Of a stretch of 64,000 bases of DNA, positions 29,018-38,838 are shown in pieces. Below the pieces are notes generated by a model. The model worked only from the letters and a program-made list of their open reading frames with translations, ran no database searches and was not told the DNA's origin. Origin of the DNA: Massilia sp. CFBP 13721 (GTDB taxonomy: Bacteria > Pseudomonadota > Gammaproteobacteria > Burkholderiales > Burkholderiaceae_D); the NCBI RefSeq assembly GCF_014842025.1, contig NZ_JACYUY010000006.1:1-64000 (forward strand), in the 5' to 3' direction. Position numbers and translations under genes: made by a program. Position 1 is the stretch's first letter, and the number at the start of each line of letters is the position of its first letter.

Positions 29018-29151
29018 CTCAATCCCCGCTCATGGCTTGACGTTGGTGGAGCAGGGGTTTCGCGGGACATGTCCCGCGCCTGCGCAACGGTCTGCCCTTG
29101 CAAGGGCAGACTCCTTGGCAACACTCAATCCCCGCTCATGGCTTGACGTTG
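29018..29151. repeat. 28-bp direct repeat flanking a palindrome-rich 78-bp insert
   Basis: The same 28 bp (beginning CTCAATCCCCGCTCATGG) occur at 29018-29045 and 29124-29151, period 106. The second copy is the 3' end of hprK. Between them are two perfect palindromes: CGCGGGACATGTCCCGCG (29061-29078, 18 bp) and a 22-bp one at 29090-29111 (GTCTGCCCTTG and its complement). They lie between hprK and rapZ. Confidence 0.8.
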
Positions 29152-30060
29152 CCGCTCCATGAACTCCTGCAGCGTATCGATCCCGCGCAGCTGCAGGATC
29201 GTATTGCGCACCGCGGCCTCGAGCAGCACCGCGATGTTGCGGCCGGCCGCGACCGGGATGACGACCTTGCGGATCGGCAGACCCAGCACTTCTTCGGTCG
29301 GAAAGTGGAAGGGCAGGCGCTCGACTTCTTCGTCGAGCACGCCGCGTTTCACGAGGTGCACGATCAGTTTCAGGCGCATCTTGCGGCGCACGGCGGTCTC
29401 GCCGAAGATCGCCTTGATGTCGAGCAGGCCAAGGCCGCGCACTTCCAGCAGGTTCTGCAGCAGCGGCGGGCAGCGGCCCTCGATCATGTTGGGCGCGATG
29501 CGCGAGAATTCGACGGCGTCGTCGGCGACCAGGCCGTGCGAGCGCGAGATCAGTTCCAGGCCGAGCTCGCTTTTACCGAGGCCCGAGTCGCCGGTGATCA
29601 GCACGCCCACGCCGAGCACGTCCATGAAGACGCCGTGCATGATCACGCGCTGGGCCAGCTTCTTCGACAGGTAGACCCGCAGGAAGTCGATCACCTGGGC
29701 GGCCGGCAGCGGCGTCGAGAACAGGGGAATGTTCTGCTCGTCGCAAATGGCAAGGATGTCGGGCGGGGTTTCCAGGCCTTGCGCGATGATCAGCGCCGGC
29801 GGTCCGCCGCCGATCAGTTCGCCGATGACGTGGCTGCGCGAACTCGATTTCAGGCGGTGGTAGTAATTCAGTTCCTGGTGCCCGAAGACCTGGATGCGGC
29901 CCGGGTGGATCAGGTTCAGGTGGCCGACCTGGTCGGCGGCCGAGGCGACGTCGCCGGAAATGAGTCGCTCGCCGCCGGGAAAGCCGGCGAACCAGCCCAG
30001 TTGCAGGCTGTCGCGGTTGTCGTCGTACAGCCGTTGGATGGTGAGCGGAGTCTGCAGCAT
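29125..30060 (-). CDS. hprK: HPr kinase/phosphorylase
   Basis: Phosphorylates and dephosphorylates a serine of HPr. In proteobacteria it belongs to the incomplete regulatory PTS with PtsN. It has 311 residues: an N-terminal HprK_N domain, then the P-loop [15 protein letters not shown] (about 157-171) and the HprK signature region around [10 protein letters not shown]. It is 36 bp downstream of ptsN. Its last 27 bases are duplicated just after the stop, which may mark the end point of an insertion. Confidence 0.95.
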   Translation of the reverse strand: MLQTPLTIQRLYDDNRDSLQLGWFAGFPGGERLISGDVASAADQVGHLNLIHPGRIQVFGHQELNYYHRLKSSSRSHVIGELIGGGPPALIIAQGLETPPDILAICDEQNIPLFSTPLPAAQVIDFLRVYLSKKLAQRVIMHGVFMDVLGVGVLITGDSGLGKSELGLELISRSHGLVADDAVEFSRIAPNMIEGRCPPLLQNLLEVRGLGLLDIKAIFGETAVRRKMRLKLIVHLVKRGVLDEEVERLPFHFPTEEVLGLPIRKVVIPVAAGRNIAVLLEAAVRNTILQLRGIDTLQEFMERQRQAMSGD

Positions 30061-30096
30061 GGCGAGAGAAAATAAGGGGAGGGAACTCCCCCGAGT

Positions 30097-30579
30097 TTAA
30101 CCCAAGGCCTGCAAGCTAGGTTGCCAGTTGATAATACGTTCGTGGATCGCGCGCGGATCGGACTCGGTGGCCAGCGCCGTGCGGATCGCTTCGTCCGAGA
30201 ACAGTTCGGCGATCTCGGACAGGATTTCCAGGTGCTGCTGGGTCACGTGGTCCGGAATCAGCAGGAAAAACAGCAGGCTGACCGGCTGGCCGTCGGGCGA
30301 CTCGAACGGAATCGGCGCCGCCAGGCGCACGAAGGCGGCGATCGGTTGCTTCAAGCTCTTGCTGCCCTTAATGCGTCCGTGCGGCACGGCCACGCCATGG
30401 CCAAGGCCGGTGGAACCGAGGCGCTCGCGCGCGAACAGGTTTTCCGACACGGTCGAGCGGGCAATCCCGCAGTTGTTCTCGAAAATCAGTCCGGCCTGTT
30501 CAAAGGCGCGCTTCTTGCTGGATACCTCGATGTCGAGCTGGACGTTTTCGAGAGAAAGGATTTTGCTCAGATTGGTCAT
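30097..30579 (-). CDS. ptsN: PTS EIIA-Ntr component PtsN
   Basis: Phosphate-accepting regulator of the nitrogen PTS, 160 residues. The phosphorylated His is His67 in GHGVAVPHGRI. The ATG at 30579 opens MTNLSKIL, the family start. First gene of the ptsN-hprK-rapZ operon. In many proteobacteria this operon follows rpoN-hpf in the same direction; here it faces the opposite way. Confidence 0.95.
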   Translation of the reverse strand: MTNLSKILSLENVQLDIEVSSKKRAFEQAGLIFENNCGIARSTVSENLFARERLGSTGLGHGVAVPHGRIKGSKSLKQPIAAFVRLAAPIPFESPDGQPVSLLFFLLIPDHVTQQHLEILSEIAELFSDEAIRTALATESDPRAIHERIINWQPSLQALG

Positions 30580-30925
30580 TTCACGCTTTTCATGTTGCGG
30601 CGCACAATAGCAGACTTGCGGAGCAGAATTATAGGCCGGTTTTTCGACCATGTAATTCGATTTCGCGTCGGTATCGTACGCCTGTCGCCCACCGATTTCA
30701 GGCTTTTAGCCAGCAGTGCGATGAGCGCTGTTTGCGCTTCCACAAGGTCCACGCAATTTCCGTATCGAAAATTGATACGTACCGAATGAAACGGCAGAGA
30801 CAGGCCGCATCGACCGTAGTTTCCCCGTATTTGCTTAAAAAGTGTTTAAGCGGACGCACCGTGCCGGCTGTTGTTTTTCCGTCAGTTTCTGTGGCTGGAA
30901 AGGTACAGGCCGAAGACGCAGCATC
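30580..30925. other. intergenic region between queF and ptsN
   Basis: No convincing gene. It should hold the ptsN promoter. Visible structure: the inverted repeats CGTATC/GATACG (30761-30779) and GCTTAAA/TTTAAGC with a 5-nt loop (30833-30851). The latter could be a weak 3' hairpin of queF. Base composition is less GC-rich than the flanks. Confidence 0.5.
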
Positions 30926-31756
30926 CTACTGGCGCGCGCCGCGCAGGTTGTGCGGTCGTCCGGTACTGAAATTGGCGCGCCATGGATTGATGTCGAGGCC
31001 ACCTCGGCGCGTATAGCGCGCGTAGACCGCCAGCTTGGTCGGCTTGCACTGACGCAGGATGTCCATGAAGATGCGCTCGACACATTGTTCGTGAAATTCG
31101 TTGTGCTCGCGGAAACCGATCAGGTAGCGCAACAGCCCTTCCTGGTCGATTTGCGGACCGACGTAGTCGATCTGCACGCTGCCCCAGTCCGGCTGGCCGG
31201 TGACCAGGCAATTCGATTTCAGCAAGTTCGACACCAGGGTTTCTTCGACCGGCGCCTCGTTGAAATTGGCCGTCAGCAGGTGCGGCGCCGGCGAATAATC
31301 GTCGACCTCGATGTCCATGCGGTCCAGCGACAAGCCCTCGAGTTCGCCCATTTTCAGCTTGCCGAAGTTTTCCGGTTCGGTAATCGTGATGTGCACCGGC
31401 GCGCCGAAAGCGTTCGACAGGTCCTCGCGCAGCAGCGCCACCAGCGCCTCGACGCCGGCCACGCGGGTCTGGTTGAAGGAATTCAGGTACAGCTTGAACG
31501 ATTTCGATTCGACGATGTTCGGCGAATCGGCCGGCGCGCTGATGGTCGCGATCGCCACCTGCGGCTTGCCGCGCATGTTCAGCCACGACAATTCGTAGGC
31601 ATTCCAGATGTCGAGGCCGAAGAACGGCATCGTGCCCTGGATGGCCAGTTCGTCGCGCTTTTGCTGGCGCGGAATCGGGAACAGCAACTCGGGCGCGTAC
31701 TGGGTCTGGTAGGCGGAGGATTTGCCAAGTGGCGATTGATCGGGGGTATTGTTCAT
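30926..31756 (-). CDS. queF: NADPH-dependent 7-cyano-7-deazaguanine reductase QueF
   Basis: Reduces preQ0 to preQ1 in queuosine biosynthesis. The 276-residue protein is the long, tandem T-fold (YqcD/bimodular) form. Motifs are [16 protein letters not shown] (about 89-104) and the catalytic-Cys region [15 protein letters not shown]. No other queuosine genes lie in the window. The upstream gap of almost 490 bp to ilvA is filled by REP-like units. Confidence 0.95.
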   Translation of the reverse strand: MNNTPDQSPLGKSSAYQTQYAPELLFPIPRQQKRDELAIQGTMPFFGLDIWNAYELSWLNMRGKPQVAIATISAPADSPNIVESKSFKLYLNSFNQTRVAGVEALVALLREDLSNAFGAPVHITITEPENFGKLKMGELEGLSLDRMDIEVDDYSPAPHLLTANFNEAPVEETLVSNLLKSNCLVTGQPDWGSVQIDYVGPQIDQEGLLRYLIGFREHNEFHEQCVERIFMDILRQCKPTKLAVYARYTRRGGLDINPWRANFSTGRPHNLRGARQ

Positions 31757-31887
31757 GATCTCGTCTGGAAGCGCCGGCGCTGCGCGACAGCGGGTAACTA
31801 TCGCAATCCATGCCGGCCCGGCGGCGGCAAAGCGGCGTATCGTACACCTTTCCGGGGTGGCTTGCGCGCCGTGTCCGCTTGGCGGCA

Positions 31888-31953
31888 GTTGAACGCGTGG
31901 GCGGCGTCAGCGTCAACAATGATCAAGCAGCTGGGTAGAGCCGCCCACCTTAC
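31888..31953 (-). repeat. long REP-like unit
   Basis: Starts GTTGAACGCGTGGGCGGCG and ends GAGCCGCCCACCTTAC. First of three units in the ilvA-queF gap. Its inner spacer begins with GCGTCAACAATG, as does that of the third unit. Confidence 0.75.
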
Positions 31954-31997
31954 GCGTATGCCTGACGCTTGCTTAGCCGAGCAGCGTGCAGCAAGCC

Positions 31998-32063
31998 GTA
32001 GGGTGGGCGGCTCCACCCAGCAATATGAACAAACGCTGCATGTGCGCCGCCCACGCGTTCAAC
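31998..32063 (+). repeat. long REP-like unit
   Basis: Starts GTAGGGTGGGCGGCTCCACC and ends CGCCGCCCACGCGTTCAAC. It is inverted relative to both neighbouring units. Confidence 0.75.
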
Positions 32064-32097
32064 GCACAGTCGATACGACGCGAGGTTTCTGGAGCCG

Positions 32098-32240
32098 GTT
32101 GAACGCGTGGGCGGCGCCAGCGTCAACAATGTTCGGTCAGCCGGGTGGAGCCGTCCGGTGAATCCGTCATTGATGCCATTGGCATCAATGACCCCTACGT
32201 TCTGCTGCATACACATGCAAGGTGGTCGGCTCCACCCGAA
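32098..32240 (-). repeat. degenerate long REP-like unit with inserted hairpin
   Basis: 32098-32156 begins like a full unit (GTTGAACGCGTGGGCGGC) but loses its CCTAC end after GAGCCGTCC. A separate perfect hairpin follows, CATTGATGCC-ATT-GGCATCAATG (about 32168-32190), and then a partial unit end, GGTGGTCGGCTCCACCC (about 32221-32237), just before the ilvA stop. Confidence 0.6.
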
Positions 32241-32244
32241 CGAA

Positions 32245-33777
32245 TCACAAAAACAGTTTATAGACCGGATTCGCCGTCTCATCCCAATACCGGTACCCCA
32301 GCGTCGCCAGGAACTGCCGGAAGTCGTCCATCTCCCCGCCCGGCACCTGCAGCCCCACCAGGATCCGGCCGACGTCGCCGCCCTGGTTCCGATAGTGGAA
32401 CAGCGAGATATTCCAGTTCGGCGCCATGCTGTCCAGGAAGCGCATCAGCGCGCCGGGACGTTCGGGGAATTCGAAGCGGTACAGCAGCTCGTCGCGCGCC
32501 AGCGCGCTTTTGCCGCCGACCAGGTGGCGGATGTGCAGCTTGGCCAGTTCGTCGTGGGTGAGGTCGAGGGTGGCGAAATCGTGCTGCTCGAACGTGTGGG
32601 CCAGCAGGCCCGATTCGCCGCGGCTGCTCACCTGCACGCCGACGAACACGTGCGCCTGGCGCGCGTCGCTGATGCGGTACGTGAACTCGGTGACGTTGCG
32701 CGCGCCGACCAGCGCACAGAAACGTTTGAAACTGCCGCGCTGCTCGGGAATCGTCACCGCGAACACGGCTTCGCGCGCCTCGCCCAGTTCGGCGCGTTCG
32801 GCCACAAAACGCAGGCGGTCGAAATTCATGTTGGCGCCGCAGGCGACCGCCACCAGGGTTTCGTTCTTGATCGGCTGGCGCGCCATCTGCGAGCGTTCCA
32901 CATACGCCTTGGCGCCAGCGACCGCCAGCGCGCCGGCCGGCTCGAGGATGCTGCGCGTGTCCTGGAACACGTCCTGGATCGCCGCGCAGATGGCATCGGT
33001 ATCGACCAGGATGATCTCGTCGACCACCTCCTTCGCCACACGGAAGGTCTCTTCTCCGACCAGGCGCACGGCGATGCCGTCGGCGAACAGGCCGACGTCC
33101 GCCAGCGTGACGCGCTCGCCCGCCTTGAGGCTCCTGGCCATCGCATCCGAGTCGATCGACTGCACGCCGATGATGCGGATGTCCGGCCGCACCGCTTTCA
33201 CATAGGCGCCGATGCCCGAGACCAGGCCGCCGCCGCCGATGGCGACAAAGATCGCGTGGATCGGTCCCGAGTGCTGGCGCAGGATCTCCATGCCGATCGT
33301 GCCTTGGCCGGCGATCACGTCGGGGTCGTCGAACGGATGGACGAAGGTCAGCTTCTGTTCGCGCTCGAGCAGGATCGCGTGGTTGTAGGCGTCGGTGTAG
33401 GAGTCGCCATGCAGCACGACCTCGACCGCATTGCCGCCACGCGCCTTGACCGCGTCGATTTTCACTTGCGGGGTCGTGGTCGGCATCACGATCAGCGCGC
33501 GGCAGCCGAGCTTCGCGGCCGACAGCGCCACGCCTTGCGCATGGTTGCCGGCCGAGGCGCAGATCACGCCGCGTTTTAACGCTTCGGGCGACAGGTGCGC
33601 CATCTTGTTGTAGGCGCCGCGCAGTTTGAAACTGAACACGCTCTGCATGTCTTCGCGCTTGAAATAGATGCGGTTATTGAAGCGCTGCGAGAGGGTGGGC
33701 GCGAGTTCGAGCGGCGTTTCCTCGGCGACGTCGTAGACGCGCGCGGTGAGGATTTTTTTCAGGTAGTCGGTGGTCAT
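32245..33777 (-). CDS. ilvA: threonine ammonia-lyase, biosynthetic
   Basis: PLP enzyme converting threonine to 2-oxobutanoate, the first step of isoleucine synthesis. It has 510 residues. The catalytic Lys lies in FSFKLRGAYNKM (about 50-61), the PLP-phosphate loop is in the glycine run AIGGGGLVSGIG, and the C-terminal third has two ACT-like regulatory repeats (about 330-505), so it is the allosteric biosynthetic form. It stands alone, divergent from the YqaA-type gene. Confidence 0.95.
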   Translation of the reverse strand: MTTDYLKKILTARVYDVAEETPLELAPTLSQRFNNRIYFKREDMQSVFSFKLRGAYNKMAHLSPEALKRGVICASAGNHAQGVALSAAKLGCRALIVMPTTTPQVKIDAVKARGGNAVEVVLHGDSYTDAYNHAILLEREQKLTFVHPFDDPDVIAGQGTIGMEILRQHSGPIHAIFVAIGGGGLVSGIGAYVKAVRPDIRIIGVQSIDSDAMARSLKAGERVTLADVGLFADGIAVRLVGEETFRVAKEVVDEIILVDTDAICAAIQDVFQDTRSILEPAGALAVAGAKAYVERSQMARQPIKNETLVAVACGANMNFDRLRFVAERAELGEAREAVFAVTIPEQRGSFKRFCALVGARNVTEFTYRISDARQAHVFVGVQVSSRGESGLLAHTFEQHDFATLDLTHDELAKLHIRHLVGGKSALARDELLYRFEFPERPGALMRFLDSMAPNWNISLFHYRNQGGDVGRILVGLQVPGGEMDDFRQFLATLGYRYWDETANPVYKLFL

Positions 33778-33934
33778 GGTCAGCTTGAAAGCGTGGAAAG
33801 GAGGATGGTTGGCCAGTGTCCTGGTTCCTGTGACGCGAGACTGTTTACCGTGGCGGGTGACCTGGCTGCAGTGCGAGACGAAGGCCCGGGTAGCGGGCGC
33901 GTCGTATCGTGTCGGGGCGATGTGTTTTCCTCAT

Positions 33935-33940
33935 TATAAT
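33935..33940 (+). promoter_or_regulatory. -10 element upstream of the YqaA-type gene
   Basis: A perfect TATAAT 29 bp before the ATG at 33970. The -35 region is poor. Confidence 0.45.
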
Positions 33941-33969
33941 GGACGCCTCCCACTGCCGAACCTCAACCG

Positions 33970-34473
33970 ATGATCGAAACCGCTGTCCTCTGGCTGCTCA
34001 AGGTTCTCGCCGCTCCCACAGTCGGGCTCACGTCGGTCTTCGTCATCGCATTCGTCTCCGCCACCCTGGTCCCGCTCGGCTCCGAGCCGGCCGTGTTCGC
34101 CGTCATCAAGGCCAACGAGGCCATGTTCTGGCCGGCGATCCTGGTCGCCACCCTCGGCAACACGCTCGGCGGCGCGGTCGACTACCTGCTCGGCTACCGC
34201 GCCAAGATCGCCTTCGCGCGCGAGCGCCAGAGCCGCTGGTTCGGCTGGCTGGCGAAGTACGGCGCCAAGACCATGCTGCTGTCCTGGCTGCCGGGAATCG
34301 GCGATCCGCTGTGCACGCTGGCGGGGTGGCTGCACTTGCCGTTCTGGCCGAGCGTGATGTACATGGCGATCGGGAAGTTCGGGCGGTATCTGACCATGAC
34401 GCTGGTGCTGCTTTATGTGCCGGATGATTTCTGGAGGAATCTGGGCACAATGATCACGCGAATCACAGGCTGA
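33970..34473 (+). CDS. YqaA/DedA-family membrane protein
   Basis: A 167-residue inner-membrane protein with several hydrophobic segments (LWLLKVLAAPTVGLTSVFVIAF, the glycine-rich ATLGNTLGGAVDYLLGYR and the final YLTMTLVLLYV). The SNARE-associated/DedA motif region is the G-N-x-L-G-x3-D-Y part plus LPGIGDPLCTLAGWL. Some DedA proteins act as undecaprenyl-phosphate or phosphatidylethanolamine flippases; for this YqaA-like subgroup the function is unknown. The ATG at 33970 has no strong Shine-Dalgarno sequence. A REP-like pair follows the stop. Confidence 0.85.
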   Translation: MIETAVLWLLKVLAAPTVGLTSVFVIAFVSATLVPLGSEPAVFAVIKANEAMFWPAILVATLGNTLGGAVDYLLGYRAKIAFARERQSRWFGWLAKYGAKTMLLSWLPGIGDPLCTLAGWLHLPFWPSVMYMAIGKFGRYLTMTLVLLYVPDDFWRNLGTMITRITG

Positions 34474-34483
34474 TTTTGGTGTG

Positions 34484-34626
34484 GTAGGGTGGACTCGTAG
34501 GGTGGACTCTTGAGTCCACGCGGTGATACGCGACGGCTCCGCTTCCGTGCACGATGATCTCGCCGCCGCGTATCACCGCGTGGGGCAATTCACGGCATTG
34601 CCGTGAATTGCCCCGCCCACCCTACG
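34484..34626. repeat. composite inverted REP-like pair with a long hairpin
   Basis: A partial unit (34484-34496) runs in tandem into a full plus unit (34497-34523, stem GTGGACTC/GAGTCCAC). The minus unit (34577-34626) has the usual feet, CGCGTGG and CCACCCTACG, but its stem is expanded to a perfect 15-bp arm, GGGGCAATTCACGGC, with loop ATT. The two units are joined by a perfect 17-bp inverted repeat, CCACGCGGTGATACGCG (34516-34532 and 34567-34583). Confidence 0.8.
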
Positions 34627-34686
34627 TCCCTGCGATTTGGGTTAACGAGATCTCAGTCATATTTTTGATGCCTGCAGGCTGTTTTT

Positions 34687-34703
34687 TGCAAATCTAATTT
34701 GCA
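34687..34703. promoter_or_regulatory. candidate operator palindrome
   Basis: TGCAAAT-CTA-ATTTGCA, a perfect 7-bp inverted repeat with a 3-nt centre, in an AT-rich segment 125 bp before the flavin dehydrogenase gene. The form resembles sites of GntR-type regulators of lactate/glycolate genes, but the regulator is unknown. Confidence 0.4.
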
Positions 34704-34827
34704 CGGCGGGCCGTTGTTGCACATTTTCTTGCTTACCAGCTCTGCATGAAAACGTCCCGGCTCTGCGTTGTGCGGCGCAATAAGCTAGAATGGTTGTCCT
34801 TCGGGCCAGTCCAAACGTCGATCATCC

Positions 34828-37800
34828 ATGAACGCCCCAGTACACATCCAGACCCTGCTCGCCGATAACGCACCGGCGCGCCTGCGCGAAATTCCCTATA
34901 ACTACACCTCGTTCTCGGACCGCGAAATCGTGATCCGCCTGCTCGGCGAGTCGTCCTGGCAGCTGCTCGACCAGCTGCGCGGCGCGCGCCAGACCGGGCG
35001 GTCGGCGCGCATGCTGTACGAGGTGCTGGGCGATATCTGGGTGGTGCGCAGGAACCCGTACCTGCAGGACGACATGCTGGACAACCCGAAGCGGCGCCAG
35101 AAACTGATCGACGCCTTGCATCATCGCCTGGCCGAAGTTGACAAGCGCCGCCTGACCGTGGACACCGCCGACGGTGGCGACGCCGACACCGTGGCCGCAC
35201 GCAGCAGCGCGGTGGAGCAGCTGCTGGCCGCAGCAACCCAGGCCGTCGACGACTTCGGCCGCGAATTCCGCGACATGTACGACCTGCGCAAAAAGGCGCG
35301 CGCCGTGCTCGGCGCCTATACCGATAAACGCAACATCCGCTTCGACGGCATGCACCGCGTCTCGCACGTGACCGACGCCACCGACTGGCGCGTCGAATAC
35401 CCGTTCCTGGTGCTAGTGCCCGACAGCGAAGAAGAGATGGCCGGTCTGGTCAAAGGCTGCATCGAACTCGGGCTGACCATCATCCCGCGCGGCGGCGGCA
35501 CCGGCTACACGGGCGGCGCGATTCCGCTGACCGCGATGTCGGCCGTGATCAACACCGAGAAACTGATCGGCCTGGGCGAAGTCGAAATGACGCGCCTGCC
35601 AGGTGTCGACCGCGACTACGCCACCATCCACACCGGCGCCGGCGTCGTCACCCAGCGTGTCTCGCAAGCGGCGGAAAAGGCCGGCTTCGTGTTCGCGGTC
35701 GACCCGACCTCGGCGCACGCTTCCTGCATCGGCGGGAACATCGCCATGAACGCGGGCGGCAAGAAGGCGGTCTTGTGGGGCACGGCGCTCGACAACCTCG
35801 CTTCCTGGCGCATGGTCGACCCGAACGGCGACTGGCTCGAAGTCACGCGCCTCGAGCACAATCTCGGCAAGATCCACGACGCGCCGACCGCTGTTTTCAA
35901 ACTCGAATGGACACACCCGGCCGTGAAAGGCGCCCCCAAAGGCGCGCCCTTCCGCACCGAGACGCTGACCATCGAGGGCCGCAAGTTCCGCAAGGAGGGG
36001 CTCGGTAAAGACGTCACCGACAAATTCCTCTCCGGCCTGCCGGGCATCCAGAAAGAGGGCACCGATGGCTTGATCACCTCGGGCCGCTGGATCCTCCATA
36101 AAATGCCGAAGTTTACGCGCACCGTGGCGCTGGAATTCTTCGGCCAGGCGCGCGATGCGATTCCGTCGATCGTCGAGATCAAGGATTACCTCGATTCGCT
36201 GCCGAAAAACGGCAAGCCCGAATTCGAGACACTGCGTCTCGCCGGCCTCGAACACCTCGATGAACGCTACCTGCGCGCGGTCGGCTACGCCACTAAATCC
36301 AAGCGCGGCTCGCTGCCGAAAATGGCGCTGTTCGGCGACATCGTCGGCGACGACGAAAATGCCGTCGCCATGGCCGCCTCGGAAGTGGTGCGCATCGCGA
36401 ACACGCGCGTCGGCGAAGGGTTTGTGGCCGTCAGCGCCGAAGCGCGCAAGAAATTCTGGCTGGACCGCGCCCGTACCGCGGCCATCGCGCGCCATACCAA
36501 TGCCTTTAAAATCAACGAAGACGTCGTCATTCCGCTGAACCGGATGGGCGAGTACACCGACGGTATCGAGCGCATCAACGTCGAGCTGTCGATCAAAAAT
36601 AAACTGCAGCTGGCCGGCGAACTGCACACCTATCTGTCGGGCGGCCACCTGCCGCTGGAAAAGAGCGACGACGCCAGCGGCGACACGGTCGCGCGCGACG
36701 AGATCATGGGAGACCGGCCGGAGCAGGCCGTGGCCCTGGTCGAGGCCGTGCAGGCGCGCTGGACTTATGTGCTGGCGAACCTGGACCGCAAGCTGGTCGA
36801 CGTCCACCACCAGCTCGACGAACTCGGCCTGGGGCACCTTTCCAGCACCTTCGATCTGCGCATCGGCAACCAGCGGGAGGCGACCCTGTTCGACGTGGTG
36901 CAGGACCATACCCTGCGCATCTCGTGGAAGCACGACCTGCGCGCGCCGCTGCGCCAGATTTTCAATGGCGCCGCCTACAAATGCATCCTCGACGAGACCG
37001 TCGCGATCCACAAGCGCGTCTTGCGCTCGCGCGTCTTTGTCGCGCTGCACATGCACGCCGGCGACGGCAACGTCCACACGAATCTGCCGGTGAACTCGGA
37101 CGATTACGCGATGCTGCAGGATGCGCATAAGGCGGTCGAGCGCATCATGAAGCTGGCGCGCTCGCTCGACGGCGTGATCTCGGGCGAACACGGCATCGGC
37201 ATCACGAAACTCGAATTTTTGCTTGATTCCGAAATCCAGGACTTCCGCGACTACAAGCTGCGCGTCGATCCGGAAGGGCGCTTCAACAAGGGCAAGCTGC
37301 TGAACCTGAAGGAAGCCCACGCCGACCTGCGCAATGCCTATACGCCGTCGTTCGGCCTGATGGGCCACGAATCGCTGATCATGCAGCAAAGCGATATCGG
37401 CGAAATCGCCAATTCGATCAAGGATTGCCTGCGCTGTGGTAAATGCAAGCCGGTCTGCACCACCCACGTGCCGCAATCGAATTTGCTGTATTCGCCGCGC
37501 GACAAGATCCTGGCCACCTCGGCCCTGATCGAAGCTTTCCTCTACGAAGAGCAGACCCGCCGCGGCGTCTCGATCCGCCACTGGGAAGAATTCGAAGACG
37601 TCTCCGACCACTGCACCGTGTGCCACAAGTGCGTCACGCCATGCCCGGTCAACATCGACTTCGGCGATGTCTCGATGAACATGCGGAATTTGCTGCGCAA
37701 GATGGACAAGCGCAGCTTCAAACCGGCGAACCGCGCGGCCATGTTCTTCCTGAACGCGACCGACCCGACCACCATCAACGCCACCCGCAAGGCGATGGTC

Positions 37801-38838
37801 GGCGTCGGTTTCAAGGCGCAGCGGCTCGGCAACCAGCTGCTGCGCAAGTTCGCGAAAGAGCAGACCGCCGCACCGCCACCGACCACGGGTAAAGCGCCGG
37901 TGCGCGAGCAGGTGATCCATTTTATTAACAAGAAAATGCCGGGTAATCTGCCGAAGAAGACGGCGCGCGCGCTGCTCGACATCGAGGACGACAAGGTGAT
38001 CCCGATCATCCGCAACCCGAAGGCGACCAATGCCGACAGCGAAGCGGTGTTCTACTTCCCCGGCTGCGGTTCCGAGCGCCTGTTCTCGCAGGTCGGCCTG
38101 GCCACGCAAGCGATGCTGTGGGAAGTCGGTGTGCAAACCGTGCTGCCGCCGGGTTACCTGTGCTGCGGCTATCCGCAACGCGGCGCCGGCCAGTACGACA
38201 AGGCCGACAAGATGATGACGGATAACCGCGTGCTGTTCCACCGCATGGCAAATACCCTGAACTACCTCGACATCAAGACGGTGCTGGTTTCGTGCGGCAC
38301 CTGCTACGACCAGCTGGCGACCTATGAATTCGAAAAGATCTTCCCTGGCTGCCGCATCATGGACATCCATGAATACCTGCTTGAAAAAGGGGTGAAGCTC
38401 GAAGGCGTGGAAGGCACGCGCTACATGTACCACGACCCTTGCCACACGCCGATGAAGATGCAGGATTCGATCAAGACCGTGAACGAATTGGTGAGCACGT
38501 TCGACAACGTGAAAATCGAAAAGAACGACCGCTGCTGCGGCGAGTCCGGCACCTTTGCCGTGACGCGTCCGGACATCGCGACCCAGGTACGCTACCGCAA
38601 GGAAGCCGAGATGGAGAAGGGCGCGGCCAAGCTGCGCGCGGATGGTTTCGAGGGCGAAGTCAAGGTGCTGACCAGCTGCCCATCCTGCCTGCAAGGCCTG
38701 TCGCGCTACAACGGCGACGCGAACACCTCGGCCGACTACATCGTCGTCGAGATCGCCAAACACCTGCTGGGCGAGAACTGGCTGCCCGATTACGTGGCGC
38801 GCGCCAACAATGGCGGGATCGAGCGGGTACTGGTATGA
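34828..38838 (+). CDS. DUF3683-type FAD/iron-sulfur dehydrogenase, 1336 residues
   Basis: A large fused oxidoreductase. An N-terminal DUF3683 region (about 1-190) precedes a PCMH-type FAD domain with [18 protein letters not shown] (about 213-230) and an FAD-oxidase C-terminal domain containing [12 protein letters not shown] and GEHGIG. Two 4Fe-4S clusters follow, starting at Cys867 ([11 protein letters not shown]) and Cys929 ([12 protein letters not shown]). Two CCG heterodisulfide-reductase-type motifs are at 1112 and 1236. This combines GlcD- and GlcF-like subunits, as in D-lactate or glycolate dehydrogenases that feed the quinone pool. The substrate is unproven. Its stop overlaps the HIT gene start (ATGA). 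Confidence 0.88.
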   Translation: MNAPVHIQTLLADNAPARLREIPYNYTSFSDREIVIRLLGESSWQLLDQLRGARQTGRSARMLYEVLGDIWVVRRNPYLQDDMLDNPKRRQKLIDALHHRLAEVDKRRLTVDTADGGDADTVAARSSAVEQLLAAATQAVDDFGREFRDMYDLRKKARAVLGAYTDKRNIRFDGMHRVSHVTDATDWRVEYPFLVLVPDSEEEMAGLVKGCIELGLTIIPRGGGTGYTGGAIPLTAMSAVINTEKLIGLGEVEMTRLPGVDRDYATIHTGAGVVTQRVSQAAEKAGFVFAVDPTSAHASCIGGNIAMNAGGKKAVLWGTALDNLASWRMVDPNGDWLEVTRLEHNLGKIHDAPTAVFKLEWTHPAVKGAPKGAPFRTETLTIEGRKFRKEGLGKDVTDKFLSGLPGIQKEGTDGLITSGRWILHKMPKFTRTVALEFFGQARDAIPSIVEIKDYLDSLPKNGKPEFETLRLAGLEHLDERYLRAVGYATKSKRGSLPKMALFGDIVGDDENAVAMAASEVVRIANTRVGEGFVAVSAEARKKFWLDRARTAAIARHTNAFKINEDVVIPLNRMGEYTDGIERINVELSIKNKLQLAGELHTYLSGGHLPLEKSDDASGDTVARDEIMGDRPEQAVALVEAVQARWTYVLANLDRKLVDVHHQLDELGLGHLSSTFDLRIGNQREATLFDVVQDHTLRISWKHDLRAPLRQIFNGAAYKCILDETVAIHKRVLRSRVFVALHMHAGDGNVHTNLPVNSDDYAMLQDAHKAVERIMKLARSLDGVISGEHGIGITKLEFLLDSEIQDFRDYKLRVDPEGRFNKGKLLNLKEAHADLRNAYTPSFGLMGHESLIMQQSDIGEIANSIKDCLRCGKCKPVCTTHVPQSNLLYSPRDKILATSALIEAFLYEEQTRRGVSIRHWEEFEDVSDHCTVCHKCVTPCPVNIDFGDVSMNMRNLLRKMDKRSFKPANRAAMFFLNATDPTTINATRKAMVGVGFKAQRLGNQLLRKFAKEQTAAPPPTTGKAPVREQVIHFINKKMPGNLPKKTARALLDIEDDKVIPIIRNPKATNADSEAVFYFPGCGSERLFSQVGLATQAMLWEVGVQTVLPPGYLCCGYPQRGAGQYDKADKMMTDNRVLFHRMANTLNYLDIKTVLVSCGTCYDQLATYEFEKIFPGCRIMDIHEYLLEKGVKLEGVEGTRYMYHDPCHTPMKMQDSIKTVNELVSTFDNVKIEKNDRCCGESGTFAVTRPDIATQVRYRKEAEMEKGAAKLRADGFEGEVKVLTSCPSCLQGLSRYNGDANTSADYIVVEIAKHLLGENWLPDYVARANNGGIERVLV

